Assembly: GCA_018985235.1 (NCBI GenBank)
Contig: JADGIG010000206.1
Location: 1-12,890 of the forward strand
Length of the DNA stretch: 12,890 nucleotides
Source: Sanchytrium tribonematis
Lineage: Eukaryota; Sanchytriomycota; Sanchytriomycetes; Sanchytriales; Sanchytriaceae
Direction: 5' to 3'
Shown: positions 1-7,631 of the stretch, in pieces
How positions within the stretch are numbered: position 1 is the stretch's first letter
Layout: every line of letters begins with the position of its first letter
Made by a program: the position numbers and the translations under genes
The notes under the pieces: model-generated
What the model was told of the DNA's origin: nothing
The model's input: the letters and a program-made list of their open reading frames with translations, nothing else
Database searches by the model: none

Positions 1-2
1 CT

Positions 3-506
3 CTAGTTTCACGTTATCAGAATTGTGGTTATTCTCAAAGATCCAATTGCCTGATGAATTTGCTAGAGCAATTTATCTCATCTTCTAATGCGTATGAAAT
101 AAGCCAGACAAGAATATTAATCTTTACTGATAAAAAGATATATTCTCGCTTTTTATATAGAGCCCTAAATGAGAACAACATACTTAAAAATTACAATCCT
201 ACCTTTATTGTGGGACAAGGTGGAAATGGTAAAATGAATTGGGAAAAAGATCAAAAACATATATTGAAGAATTTTGAAAAAGGAGTGTCCAAAATTTTGA
301 TCAGTACCTCTGTCCTTGAGGAGGGTTTAGATATATCACAATGCAGCCATGTAATATTATTCAACGATGAGGCTATAAATCATTTGAGAATGATTCAAAT
401 GAGAGGAAGGGCTCGTAAATCGGAAGGAAAATTCATCATTTTATCGAAGCTATTGTTAAACGAACCATTAAAGACTTGTCTAAAGAATGGAAGAATGTCA
501 AACTAG
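3..506 (+). CDS. Dicer/RIG-I-type SF2 helicase, C-terminal half (5'-partial; N-terminal part of the RdRP fusion)
   Basis: This frame is open from base 3, so the gene enters from the left edge; the ATG at 54 is internal. It encodes the second RecA lobe of an SF2 helicase. The lobe opens with the strand RILIFTDKK near 110. Motif V, STSVLEEGLDI, lies at 303-335, and motif VI, QMRGRAR, lies at 396-416. EEGLDI followed by a QxRGRAR motif is typical of the Dicer/RIG-I/DRH helicase group, which uses ATP to move along or remodel double-stranded RNA. The DEAD/DECH lobe with motifs I-III must lie upstream of the window. The frame stops at 504-506, but the RdRP frame is open from 419, so the two overlap by 88 bases. 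The likely product continues into the RdRP after a -1 shift. Helicase-RdRP fusions are known in Dictyostelium RrpA/RrpB. Domain call secure; exact junction inferred. Confidence 0.85.
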   Translation, partial: LVSRYQNCGYSQRSNCLMNLLEQFISSSNAYEISQTRILIFTDKKIYSRFLYRALNENNILKNYNPTFIVGQGGNGKMNWEKDQKHILKNFEKGVSKILISTSVLEEGLDISQCSHVILFNDEAINHLRMIQMRGRARKSEGKFIILSKLLLNEPLKTCLKNGRMSN

Positions 507-3500
507 ATATTAAATTAAGAGAATTTATCTCCAAGTTTAAATCCTCAAAAATAATAATACCGCAAGCCCCACATGAAAAACCATGTCTGAATGAAATCAG
601 ATTTGATTTTTTGACAGACGAGTATACTGATGATGACTTGGACAATCTAATATCTCTGTTGGGCAAATCAGATATAAAGTGTGAAAATTTTGTTATATCG
701 TCCTCTCAGACTCATACTGAGCTACTATTTAATCTATCTGAAGCCTTGGCTTCTACCCTACCTTCTCTCTGTTGGAAAATTAGACCCAGCAATATTGACT
801 TCAAGCCAGCAGTCGATCATATTCTTTTCTCCGTCAACCAGGTTTCTAGAGGATTTTCTGTAGACAAAACTCAATTTTGTTGTATAGATTCTACTCATCC
901 GGAAAAAATCAAAATACTGGATTTTAATTTGAACGAACTTTCTTTGGAATTTCCCTACAAAACATGTATGGCAAAAGCACACTTTCAAACCATTTACCCA
1001 AATATATATATAGATTTGTGCGAGTCCAAAATGATGCTACTATTTACTTCTCCGCCACTGTTTTACACCGATGGATCCAGGAAAAAACGCGAATTTTTGG
1101 ATCTGAATTTTCAGCCGATGTACTTTGCTTTCGATTTAAATTTGAAAGACGAATTTTTGGTTTCTTTTTTACCATTCTATTCGGCTTTTGGCTCTTTTAA
1201 CATACAATTTGTTTCCTTTAGTACAGTTTATTCCAAATTTGATTTGAATGAATCCTCATTAAGTTTTGAATCTTTATGCTACATCTCAAAATATTCTTGT
1301 TATCTATATCCTGGTTTTAAAGTTAATCAAATACTTGATAAGACTGAGGATTTCGAAAAATTGATGTCTAATTTGCCAGTTCCATTTACAAAATTTGAGC
1401 CTAAATTATTTTCTGGAAACAAATATTTGCAGTCATTCAAATTTCATAAAAGAGTACATAGATATATTTTTACACCAAGCAGAATGATCATTGAACCGTA
1501 TCTGTTGGTGCATAATAATAGAGCCATCAATTTCGAGGAAGCAGATGTAGTCGAAAACTTTTGCCTATTTCAATTTTTGGATGAAAATTTCAACAAAGTA
1601 AAGCCAAGTGAAAAAAAATTGGTCGAAAGGTTGAATCAAATCTTACAAACGGGATTTTTTGGTCCCTACAAAAGAAAGTTTCGCTTTCTAGGTGCCACCT
1701 CCTCGCAAGTATTAGAGCATTCTGCGTGGTTTACGACTTATAACCCTGAAGAATTTTTGTCTTCGATGGGAAATTTTGAAGAGATATTAAACCCCGGTCT
1801 TCGTCTAAGTCGGATTGGCTTGCTTTTCAGTTCCACTATGTCAATATGTAAAATTCCATCCGGATCATTATTTTCGGCTTCAGAGGACATATTTACACTT
1901 GATTTTAAGTTCAAATTTTCAGATGGCTGTGGGTCTATAAACTTAGCTGTGGCTCAAATAGTTCAAGATAAATTGGATCTTGACTTTCTTCCTTCAGCTG
2001 TGCAATTTCGAGTGGGTCCATATAAAGGAGTATTGAGTGTCAATAATAGACAAGTTGAGCCTTTTAAATTCCGACCTTCTATGAAGAAATTCTTCAGTTT
2101 CAATAGAGCATTCGAAATTGTAGGATTTTCGAAACCCAATAAGTGCTATTTAAATCGACAACTGATTATGATATTAACATCTTTGGGTTTGGAGGAAAAA
2201 TTATTTTTAGATTATTTAGACAATGACATTAAAGACATATTCATGTCTAATATAAATTCTATACAGCAAATTCTTAGTCCAGATATCCCATTTTTCTCAA
2301 AAGACTGTTTAGATAGATTAGTCACCTTTAATGTCGAAAACGACAATTTTTGGACTAATATAATCCATTTGACGAGAATATCGATGATTAAAAATTTAAA
2401 AGATAAGGCTAGAATTCATGTTCCCCAAGGTAGACTTTTACTTGGGATTATCGACGAGTTCAATATTTTAAAGGAAAATGAGGTTTACATTGCAATCACC
2501 TTAGAAGATCAGAGTATAAAAGTCATTGAAGGCGATCTGATTCTTATCAAGAATCCTTGCATACATCCTGGGGATTTAAGGCCAGCAACGGCGATTGGTA
2601 AACATCCAGATTATCATGGGCTAGTCGATGTCATTATCATGCCTTCAAAAGGTGTCAGGGATTTAGCCTCTCAAACTAGTGGTGGAGATTTAGATGGGGA
2701 CCAATTTACTGTGATTTGGGATCCAAAATTGAGACCACCTGAATTTTTTGAGCCAATGACGGAAGGGCCGACGATAACGAGCAAATTCAAAGGTAGTATA
2801 ATAGATGCATACATCAAGATTGTGACCGAGGATTGTATTGGCACTTTGAGTCATGCTCAACTAGCGTTGGCAGATCAAAGGCCTGGTCATTTCTTAAATC
2901 AAGATGTAATAGATTTTTCAGGTTTGATAAGCAAAGCTGTTGATTTTCCTAAAAGATTAACTTCTTTCGATTTTCCCACTGCTATAGTTGATGACTTAAA
3001 ATACCCAGACTATTTGGAAAAACACAGCAGTATTAGCTACATCAGCACCCATGCGCTAGGTTTTATTTATAGAAAGTGCAAATCTTATCTAAATCTTACA
3101 AAGCCAAAAATTACTCCTCAAATTATGAGTCATGATTACCAAAGCGTATTTGAAGATGCATACAATGAGTACAGCAACAAGCTTTTTAGCATTGGAAGAC
3201 TATATCAATGTGAAAATGAGTACGAAATTCTTACTGGGTGTGTGATATTGAAGGCATTTAGGAATAAAGAGTCCAGAATTAGGGCGCATGTTAACCAAAT
3301 GGTCTCGGTTTTGACCAAAGAAACTAGGGTTAGAATAATGCAGATCATGAGGAACGAGTTAGATAGTTCATCCACAAATGAGAGGGGGCTACTTCTCAAG
3401 AAATTAACCAAGGCCTTAAAATGTTTTCAATTGCAATCATTTGGATGGTGTGTATACGAAATTTTGTTTGAACACGATGCAACAAAAATTGTTACTGGTT

Positions 3501-5833
3501 CTAGTATCAACACAGATCGAGGACTGAATGTTGAATTGAAAAAATACTTTGATGTTGCTAAAAAAGACATCTTAAGTGAATATCAAAATAGAATACATTT
3601 GATGAATAGGGTTGACCTAGTTTGTAGATCCATTCATCCAGAGTACAAGGCATTTTTGTATGGTAGCAGTTCGTATTTACTATTTGATTATTTCAGTGAT
3701 ACCGATATAGGTATATATTCTAATGAACCTATCCTAGAAGCAATGTATGTCTTGCTTAAAGCAGAATTCCAATCAATACAATATATCAAAAATGCTAGAG
3801 TTCCAATTCTAAAGTCGACTACCCCAAGTTTTGATATATCTCAGAATATAAAAGGAATTTGTAAAACTTTAATAATTTTACATGTTATTGATACTAACCC
3901 CGAATTTTATGCGCATTTTTTATTGATTGCACAATTTGGTAGATCATTTGGTTTAATCCAGTCGCAAAGACTAAATGAATTATCTCAAATAATAAGCACA
4001 TTTGGCCTCATTTATTTATACATCCAACATATAAGACAATTTAACGAGTTCCATATTATGTCCGATGCCACAGTCATGAAAAATTATGAAAGCGATATTT
4101 TAACATATATTGAAAAATTACCTAAAAATTTGGACAACATAATTGAAAAATTGGAAAATTTAAAGTTTGAATCTAGTTACGTCTTAATTTCTTTTTTTCA
4201 AAAGTACTCAAAGGCCAAGGCGATTAAAGTGGATGATCCTGTCAATTTTGGACAAAGTTTGGTAAATATTGCAGACGAAAAAATAATATACTTTAATAGT
4301 GCATGCTTGGAATTTTTGGACTTGTTGCATATATACAAGAATAATATCTCCAAATTGTTTGAAAAAAAGGATATCAAAAGCATCATTCGACTTCCAAATC
4401 ACATCAAACATGAATTTGAAACTAAATTAAGCTTTTATAAAGAAAATATAATTCAACAAGCTTCCAAATTAGCAAAACGCAAAATTTTGGTTGATCTGAC
4501 AATTGACGTGAAAACTTACAATTCCTTTGTGCATCTAAGTGGTCCCTCTGAAGATATAGGAATTGTTCAGCCGATTTTGAACTCACTCATTCAGGATATT
4601 GTTCACTACAAAAGAGGAAGCGGAGGCGCAACATACCTTCTAGGTTCTTTCCATTTAATGGTCGAAGACTCGAGTCATGATTTTACAGTAGTACAATTTG
4701 AAAAATTGGAGCGAAACAAATCTATTCGAGATGAGTTGTATTTTATCAAATCACAACAAGAACGCCTTGATAATAATTTAATGAAATTTCGTATTGCGTG
4801 CAAAGACCAATTGTTACACCTAGATTGTGCCGAGTCTTTATCAAGATTTAAGGCGACTGTAAAGTTTGGAAACTTATATTTTAAGAATATTGAAAATGCA
4901 GCTATGGAAATTCACGAGTTGGAAGATTTGCTCGTTCATTCCTTAAATCAAACTTCTATGGATAAGATAGATGATAAGAAGGTCGAAGATGATCAAAACC
5001 AAAACTTTCGTTCTCTTAAAATTTTAGATTTTGATAATTCCTCCAACGCTGTTAAAGAACAAAGAAAAAAGTTTCATATGAAAAAAGTTCGATCTTTTGG
5101 CAACAAAAAGGCAAAACCTTCAATTGCATTTTCTAGAGCAATAGTCATTTCTGAGACCTTGTGCAATTTTTTAGTGTCACAATTTCAGCTGGAACATTAC
5201 TCAACTATTCAGGAGCTTGTTATTTCATCAAAAATTGATGGCCAGCTTTGTAAGATTGTTATAGATGTCAGCTATGCACCTAAATTTTCGAAAATTTTGA
5301 AACATTCAAAGCGCTTGTTGGATGCCAATCTTGTGACAAACGACTCTCTTTTGAAAGTCCCGGATATAAGATATAACATTGAATCCAAAGATTTTATTAA
5401 GGATATAAAGGAAGAATACAGATCCATTTTAAATATTAATCAGGCCATAAAATCAATTGGAAATATCAAATTTATTGAGCGAGATGAAGTGAATGCTACT
5501 TTTCCTTTTAAATTAGACTCTGAAGTCTTGAAGATGTTTAATGCATCTCACATCCGATATATCGTCAGAAAAGGGTTTTCTTGTTCCATGAATCCTGATG
5601 GCGCATTCAATTTAATCAGTCTGGAATACTTTAAAAGATTTTATATTAATAAGGTATGTAATGCAGAAGTGAGAAATGGAGAAGCTAAAGTAATTTCCGA
5701 TTCAGTAGAAATACAAATTGATGTCAACATGCCCAAGTCAACAAAAAAGGACTCCGAAATGGAAAGATTTGCAGAAAGCTTTTACAACTTAGGCACCGAT
5801 GTAATCAAAGTGATGCGAGAAAATGTTTTGTGA
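419..5833 (+). CDS. RNA-dependent RNA polymerase fused to a Cid12-like nucleotidyltransferase
   Basis: Residues here are counted from the codon at 476. It is a cellular (QDE-1/Rdp1-type) RdRP that makes double-stranded RNA for siRNA production. Residues ~320-870 hold the catalytic core: FLGATSSQVLEHSAWF (~404), SRIGLLFSSTMS, FSDGCGSI, YKGVLSVN, LNRQLIMIL, KNPCIHPGDLRP, then the metal-binding DLDGD at 738-742 (2687-2701). A usual RdRP helical region follows to ~1005. Residues ~1040-1300 form a second enzyme. GSSS begins at 1063, the metal ligands are D1075 and D1077 (3698-3706), and the third carboxylate is D1120 in RVPILK...FDIS (3833-3835). A PAP-associated domain with DDPVNFGQSLVNIAD follows (4232-4279). 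This is the Cid12/TUTase fold, complete and with its catalytic residues intact. About 480 C-terminal residues are unassigned, with a basic patch at 5055-5117. The first in-frame ATG is at 968, inside conserved RdRP sequence, so translation probably enters from the helicase frame. Both enzyme calls are strong. Confidence 0.93.
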   Translation: MGRKIHHFIEAIVKRTIKDLSKEWKNVKLDIKLREFISKFKSSKIIIPQAPHEKPCLNEIRFDFLTDEYTDDDLDNLISLLGKSDIKCENFVISSSQTHTELLFNLSEALASTLPSLCWKIRPSNIDFKPAVDHILFSVNQVSRGFSVDKTQFCCIDSTHPEKIKILDFNLNELSLEFPYKTCMAKAHFQTIYPNIYIDLCESKMMLLFTSPPLFYTDGSRKKREFLDLNFQPMYFAFDLNLKDEFLVSFLPFYSAFGSFNIQFVSFSTVYSKFDLNESSLSFESLCYISKYSCYLYPGFKVNQILDKTEDFEKLMSNLPVPFTKFEPKLFSGNKYLQSFKFHKRVHRYIFTPSRMIIEPYLLVHNNRAINFEEADVVENFCLFQFLDENFNKVKPSEKKLVERLNQILQTGFFGPYKRKFRFLGATSSQVLEHSAWFTTYNPEEFLSSMGNFEEILNPGLRLSRIGLLFSSTMSICKIPSGSLFSASEDIFTLDFKFKFSDGCGSINLAVAQIVQDKLDLDFLPSAVQFRVGPYKGVLSVNNRQVEPFKFRPSMKKFFSFNRAFEIVGFSKPNKCYLNRQLIMILTSLGLEEKLFLDYLDNDIKDIFMSNINSIQQILSPDIPFFSKDCLDRLVTFNVENDNFWTNIIHLTRISMIKNLKDKARIHVPQGRLLLGIIDEFNILKENEVYIAITLEDQSIKVIEGDLILIKNPCIHPGDLRPATAIGKHPDYHGLVDVIIMPSKGVRDLASQTSGGDLDGDQFTVIWDPKLRPPEFFEPMTEGPTITSKFKGSIIDAYIKIVTEDCIGTLSHAQLALADQRPGHFLNQDVIDFSGLISKAVDFPKRLTSFDFPTAIVDDLKYPDYLEKHSSISYISTHALGFIYRKCKSYLNLTKPKITPQIMSHDYQSVFEDAYNEYSNKLFSIGRLYQCENEYEILTGCVILKAFRNKESRIRAHVNQMVSVLTKETRVRIMQIMRNELDSSSTNERGLLLKKLTKALKCFQLQSFGWCVYEILFEHDATKIVTGSSINTDRGLNVELKKYFDVAKKDILSEYQNRIHLMNRVDLVCRSIHPEYKAFLYGSSSYLLFDYFSDTDIGIYSNEPILEAMYVLLKAEFQSIQYIKNARVPILKSTTPSFDISQNIKGICKTLIILHVIDTNPEFYAHFLLIAQFGRSFGLIQSQRLNELSQIISTFGLIYLYIQHIRQFNEFHIMSDATVMKNYESDILTYIEKLPKNLDNIIEKLENLKFESSYVLISFFQKYSKAKAIKVDDPVNFGQSLVNIADEKIIYFNSACLEFLDLLHIYKNNISKLFEKKDIKSIIRLPNHIKHEFETKLSFYKENIIQQASKLAKRKILVDLTIDVKTYNSFVHLSGPSEDIGIVQPILNSLIQDIVHYKRGSGGATYLLGSFHLMVEDSSHDFTVVQFEKLERNKSIRDELYFIKSQQERLDNNLMKFRIACKDQLLHLDCAESLSRFKATVKFGNLYFKNIENAAMEIHELEDLLVHSLNQTSMDKIDDKKVEDDQNQNFRSLKILDFDNSSNAVKEQRKKFHMKKVRSFGNKKAKPSIAFSRAIVISETLCNFLVSQFQLEHYSTIQELVISSKIDGQLCKIVIDVSYAPKFSKILKHSKRLLDANLVTNDSLLKVPDIRYNIESKDFIKDIKEEYRSILNINQAIKSIGNIKFIERDEVNATFPFKLDSEVLKMFNASHIRYIVRKGFSCSMNPDGAFNLISLEYFKRFYINKVCNAEVRNGEAKVISDSVEIQIDVNMPKSTKKDSEMERFAESFYNLGTDVIKVMRENVL
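455..461 (+). other. Candidate -1 ribosomal frameshift heptamer G_TTA_AAC
   Basis: In the helicase frame the codons are TTA (456-458) and AAC (459-461), preceded by G455. Slipping back one base re-pairs on GTT AAA and resumes at 461 in the RdRP frame. GUUAAAC is an established slippery heptamer in arteriviruses. It lies within the 88-base region where both frames are open (419-506). Downstream I see only a weak 5-bp stem, CCATT (465-469) with AATGG (486-490), so a strong stimulatory pseudoknot is not evident. Competing explanations are a one-base error in the T-run at 439-442 or an unusual intron. Confidence 0.4.
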
Positions 5834-5845
5834 AATAAATTTATT
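5834..5845 (+). promoter_or_regulatory. Palindromic poly(A) signal AATAAATTTATT after the RdRP stop
   Basis: AATAAA begins on the base right after the TGA at 5831-5833. The mirror-image TTTATT follows directly, so the 12-mer is a perfect inverted repeat. The next ATG is only 12 bases further on. A closely related 13-mer lies at 9672-9684. The role as a 3'-end signal is inferred from its position behind several stops in this window. Confidence 0.55.
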
Positions 5846-5856
5846 GTTTCGGTCAA

Positions 5857-6348
5857 ATGGAAAAATTAAAAACAGAAAGAACAAAATCAGTCCAATATGA
5901 AAATGCTAGACAAATTTTGAATCAGGTGCCTGGTCAGAACATAGGACCTAGAAGAGCCACCATACAAGCTGATGCTGGGGATTTTGAAAATGTGGTGGAC
6001 CGATTAAAAACACAAGAATTGAAATTGATTAAAAAAAGCAAATTATCAATTAATCAAGTTGGCAGCCAGAATATTAGCACAGCAAAAATAGAAATTAAAA
6101 ATCCAAAAGAAATTAAAATTGATATCACAAATGAAAAATATTTACTGCCATCATCTTTGATCACACCAACAAATTTGCGCAAAGAATTATCTGATTTGCA
6201 ACTTAGCCAAGAGGTAATTACGGCAGGAATTCCAATCTTAAAAAGAATTAGGCTAAAAGCCATAGAAGAACTAGGTAAGAAATCGGAATATGTAAAGCGT
6301 TGTGAAGAACATATTGATTTAATTATGAAACATGGCGGCGATTTATAG
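5857..6348 (+). CDS. Hypothetical protein, 163 aa, basic and helical
   Basis: I do not recognise this protein. The ATG at 5857 lies 23 bases after the RdRP stop, and the frame ends at TAG 6346-6348, followed by AATAAA. It is rich in Lys, Glu, Ile and Gln and has no signal peptide or membrane segment. Residues 1-75 are polar and probably disordered, with PGQNIGPRRA and a Lys-rich stretch, LKLIKKSK. A short segment, KIEIKNPKEIKIDI, could form strands. From about residue 105 to the end it looks like two or three amphipathic helices (LRKELSDLQLSQE, then ILKRIRLKAIEELGKKSEYVK) that could form a coiled coil. Two echoes, VPGQNIGP and VGSQNIST, hint at a weak internal repeat. Its closeness to the silencing gene is suggestive but not proof of a shared function. 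Base composition resembles its neighbours, so I take it as a real gene. Confidence 0.65.
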   Translation: MEKLKTERTKSVQYENARQILNQVPGQNIGPRRATIQADAGDFENVVDRLKTQELKLIKKSKLSINQVGSQNISTAKIEIKNPKEIKIDITNEKYLLPSSLITPTNLRKELSDLQLSQEVITAGIPILKRIRLKAIEELGKKSEYVKRCEEHIDLIMKHGGDL

Positions 6349-6353
6349 TTTTT

Positions 6354-6359
6354 AATAAA
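6354..6359 (+). promoter_or_regulatory. Poly(A) signal AATAAA of the 163-aa gene
   Basis: AATAAA lies 5 bases after the TAG stop at 6346-6348 and 23 bases before the next ATG. The whole 34-base gap must therefore hold both a 3' end and the next gene's start region. Confidence 0.5.
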
Positions 6360-6382
6360 AGTCCAGTTTTGCCTCTAATTTC

Positions 6383-7576
6383 ATGCTTTTCGAATTAAGC
6401 ATTTTATTTTATGTTGCGTTGTTAAGATTTGAGAATGTTGATCATTCATTCTTATACAAGACCAAATATAATTGGATTCGAGAATTTTCATTAGATTTCC
6501 AGACAGTCAATCATTGTAGTAGAAGTGTGGGTGTTCGTTATAATTATATCAAGGAAGCCCGTTTCAAATATTTTATAGTATTAAATTTACACAACAGTGA
6601 CCAAATATTACCAAATATGGCACTGCAAATCAACAAATTAATATTTTCATGGCTGGGTACTGACAATGTCTACATATCGATTTACGAGTCGGGAAGTAGT
6701 GATTACACCAAAGAATACCTTCGACAGTGGTCAAAATTGTTGAATACCAATAAAGTGAGGCACCATTTCCAAACGGAAACTATATCTAAAACAAAACAAA
6801 TGAATAGGATAGATTATTTAGCAAGAGTGCGCAATAAAGCCCTGGATCCATTGAAATACCTCTCAAACATTGTGTTCGATCACTCAATATTTTTAAATGA
6901 TATTCTCTTTTGTGTCGACGATCTGCTGGAATTAATCCATCAGCGCATCTTTCAAAATGCGTCAATGGTTGCGGGGCTAGACTTTGATATGAAAAAGGAT
7001 AGACTCGGATTCTACGATAATTGGGTGATGCGGGATATGAATGGCGAGATTCCGCATTTCTTTATAGAGAATTTGATGACTGATCCCAAAAGTAATATAG
7101 ATATTCAAATGCGAGATCCTACACAAGTGATTTGTATTTGGAATGGCGCTGTTGTCATTGACCCTCAAATATTTCATGAGACTATATTTTTTCGAAGAGG
7201 CAACAATCGAGAACCCGGGTTAAACAAGCCAGGCGAATGTTCTGCCAGTGAAATCACGACATTTTGCATGGATATGATCAGAAACGGATTTGATAAAGTT
7301 GTTTTAGTTCCTACTGTCCATGTAGTTTACAATATGAAAGACTTCAAAAAGCTAAAATTTGGGAACGATCCATTAAGTAAAGAATCTACAAATGTTAGGA
7401 TACAAACTAAAAAGGTCCAATTCAGACCATTACCCCAATCATTTGTATGCGAGCCGTATCATGATCATTGGAGGCTTAATGGACCTAACAAAAAACTGAG
7501 CTATAAAGAAGCAATTCCGCCAAGAATTGTCAAAACCAAGGTGTTTCAAAGACCCTTAAAATTTTCAGCAAGTTGA
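6383..7576 (+). CDS. GT69 (CAP59/CMT1-like) glycosyltransferase, putative alpha-1,3-mannosyltransferase
   Basis: This 397-aa protein matches the CAP59/CMT1 family, whose characterised fungal members add alpha-1,3-mannose in the secretory pathway and support capsule or wall glycans. The first ~16 residues (LFELSILFYVALL) form a signal anchor, consistent with a type II Golgi/ER enzyme. Family blocks appear in order: VYISIYESGSSDYTKEYL (~96), RIDYLARVRNKALDPL (~142), FLNDILFCVDDLLELI (~170), AGLDFDMKKDRLGFYDNWVMRD (~198), VICIWNGAVVIDP (~248) and KPGECSASEITTFC (~282). Either the VDD or the DFD pair could bind the metal and sugar nucleotide; I cannot tell which. The C-terminal ~70 residues are basic and outside the core blocks. 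Length fits the family. The acceptor and exact sugar are inferred from the family only. The family is best documented in fungi. Confidence 0.85.
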   Translation: MLFELSILFYVALLRFENVDHSFLYKTKYNWIREFSLDFQTVNHCSRSVGVRYNYIKEARFKYFIVLNLHNSDQILPNMALQINKLIFSWLGTDNVYISIYESGSSDYTKEYLRQWSKLLNTNKVRHHFQTETISKTKQMNRIDYLARVRNKALDPLKYLSNIVFDHSIFLNDILFCVDDLLELIHQRIFQNASMVAGLDFDMKKDRLGFYDNWVMRDMNGEIPHFFIENLMTDPKSNIDIQMRDPTQVICIWNGAVVIDPQIFHETIFFRRGNNREPGLNKPGECSASEITTFCMDMIRNGFDKVVLVPTVHVVYNMKDFKKLKFGNDPLSKESTNVRIQTKKVQFRPLPQSFVCEPYHDHWRLNGPNKKLSYKEAIPPRIVKTKVFQRPLKFSAS

Positions 7577-7586
7577 TTGGGCACAA

Positions 7587-7592
7587 CACGTG
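7587..7592. promoter_or_regulatory. CACGTG palindrome (E-box-like) upstream of eS1
   Basis: CACGTG lies 39 bases before the eS1 ATG in the 55-base gap and overlaps a short GCAC-AACAC-GTGC hairpin (7581-7593). bHLH factors bind this hexamer in many eukaryotes. One hexamer can occur by chance, and it also falls in the 3' region of the upstream gene. Confidence 0.2.
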
Positions 7593-7615
7593 CAGAATTG
7601 AAATGTCACTCGAAA

Positions 7616-7621
7616 AATAAA
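7616..7621 (+). promoter_or_regulatory. Poly(A) signal AATAAA of the glycosyltransferase gene
   Basis: AATAAA begins 39 bases after the TGA at 7574-7576 and ends 10 bases before the eS1 ATG. This is farther from its stop than the other signals here, and it suggests the upstream 3' end abuts the eS1 start. Confidence 0.45.
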
Positions 7622-7631
7622 CAATTACTTC

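Noticed and set aside
415-449. A 35-nt GT-AG intron joining the helicase and RdRP frames
   Set aside because: Length restores the frame and it begins GTAAAT, but it would remove the final Arg of helicase motif VI (QMRGRAR) and the following strand, and it is nearly twice the 19-nt length of both supported introns.
455-473. A GT-AG stretch of exactly 19 nt (GTTAAACG...TTAAAG) at the helicase/RdRP overlap
   Set aside because: The length matches the other introns, but removing 19 bases puts translation into the third frame, not the RdRP frame.
478-506. A 29-nt GT-AG intron joining the two frames
   Set aside because: It restores the frame but starts GTCTAA and ends ACTAG, unlike the GTAA...TTTAG pattern, and has the wrong length. 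It is not excluded without cDNA.
3205-3411. Minus-strand open frames within the RdRP-nucleotidyltransferase gene
   Set aside because: They lie fully inside a strongly conserved coding region on the other strand, with no start context or family match.
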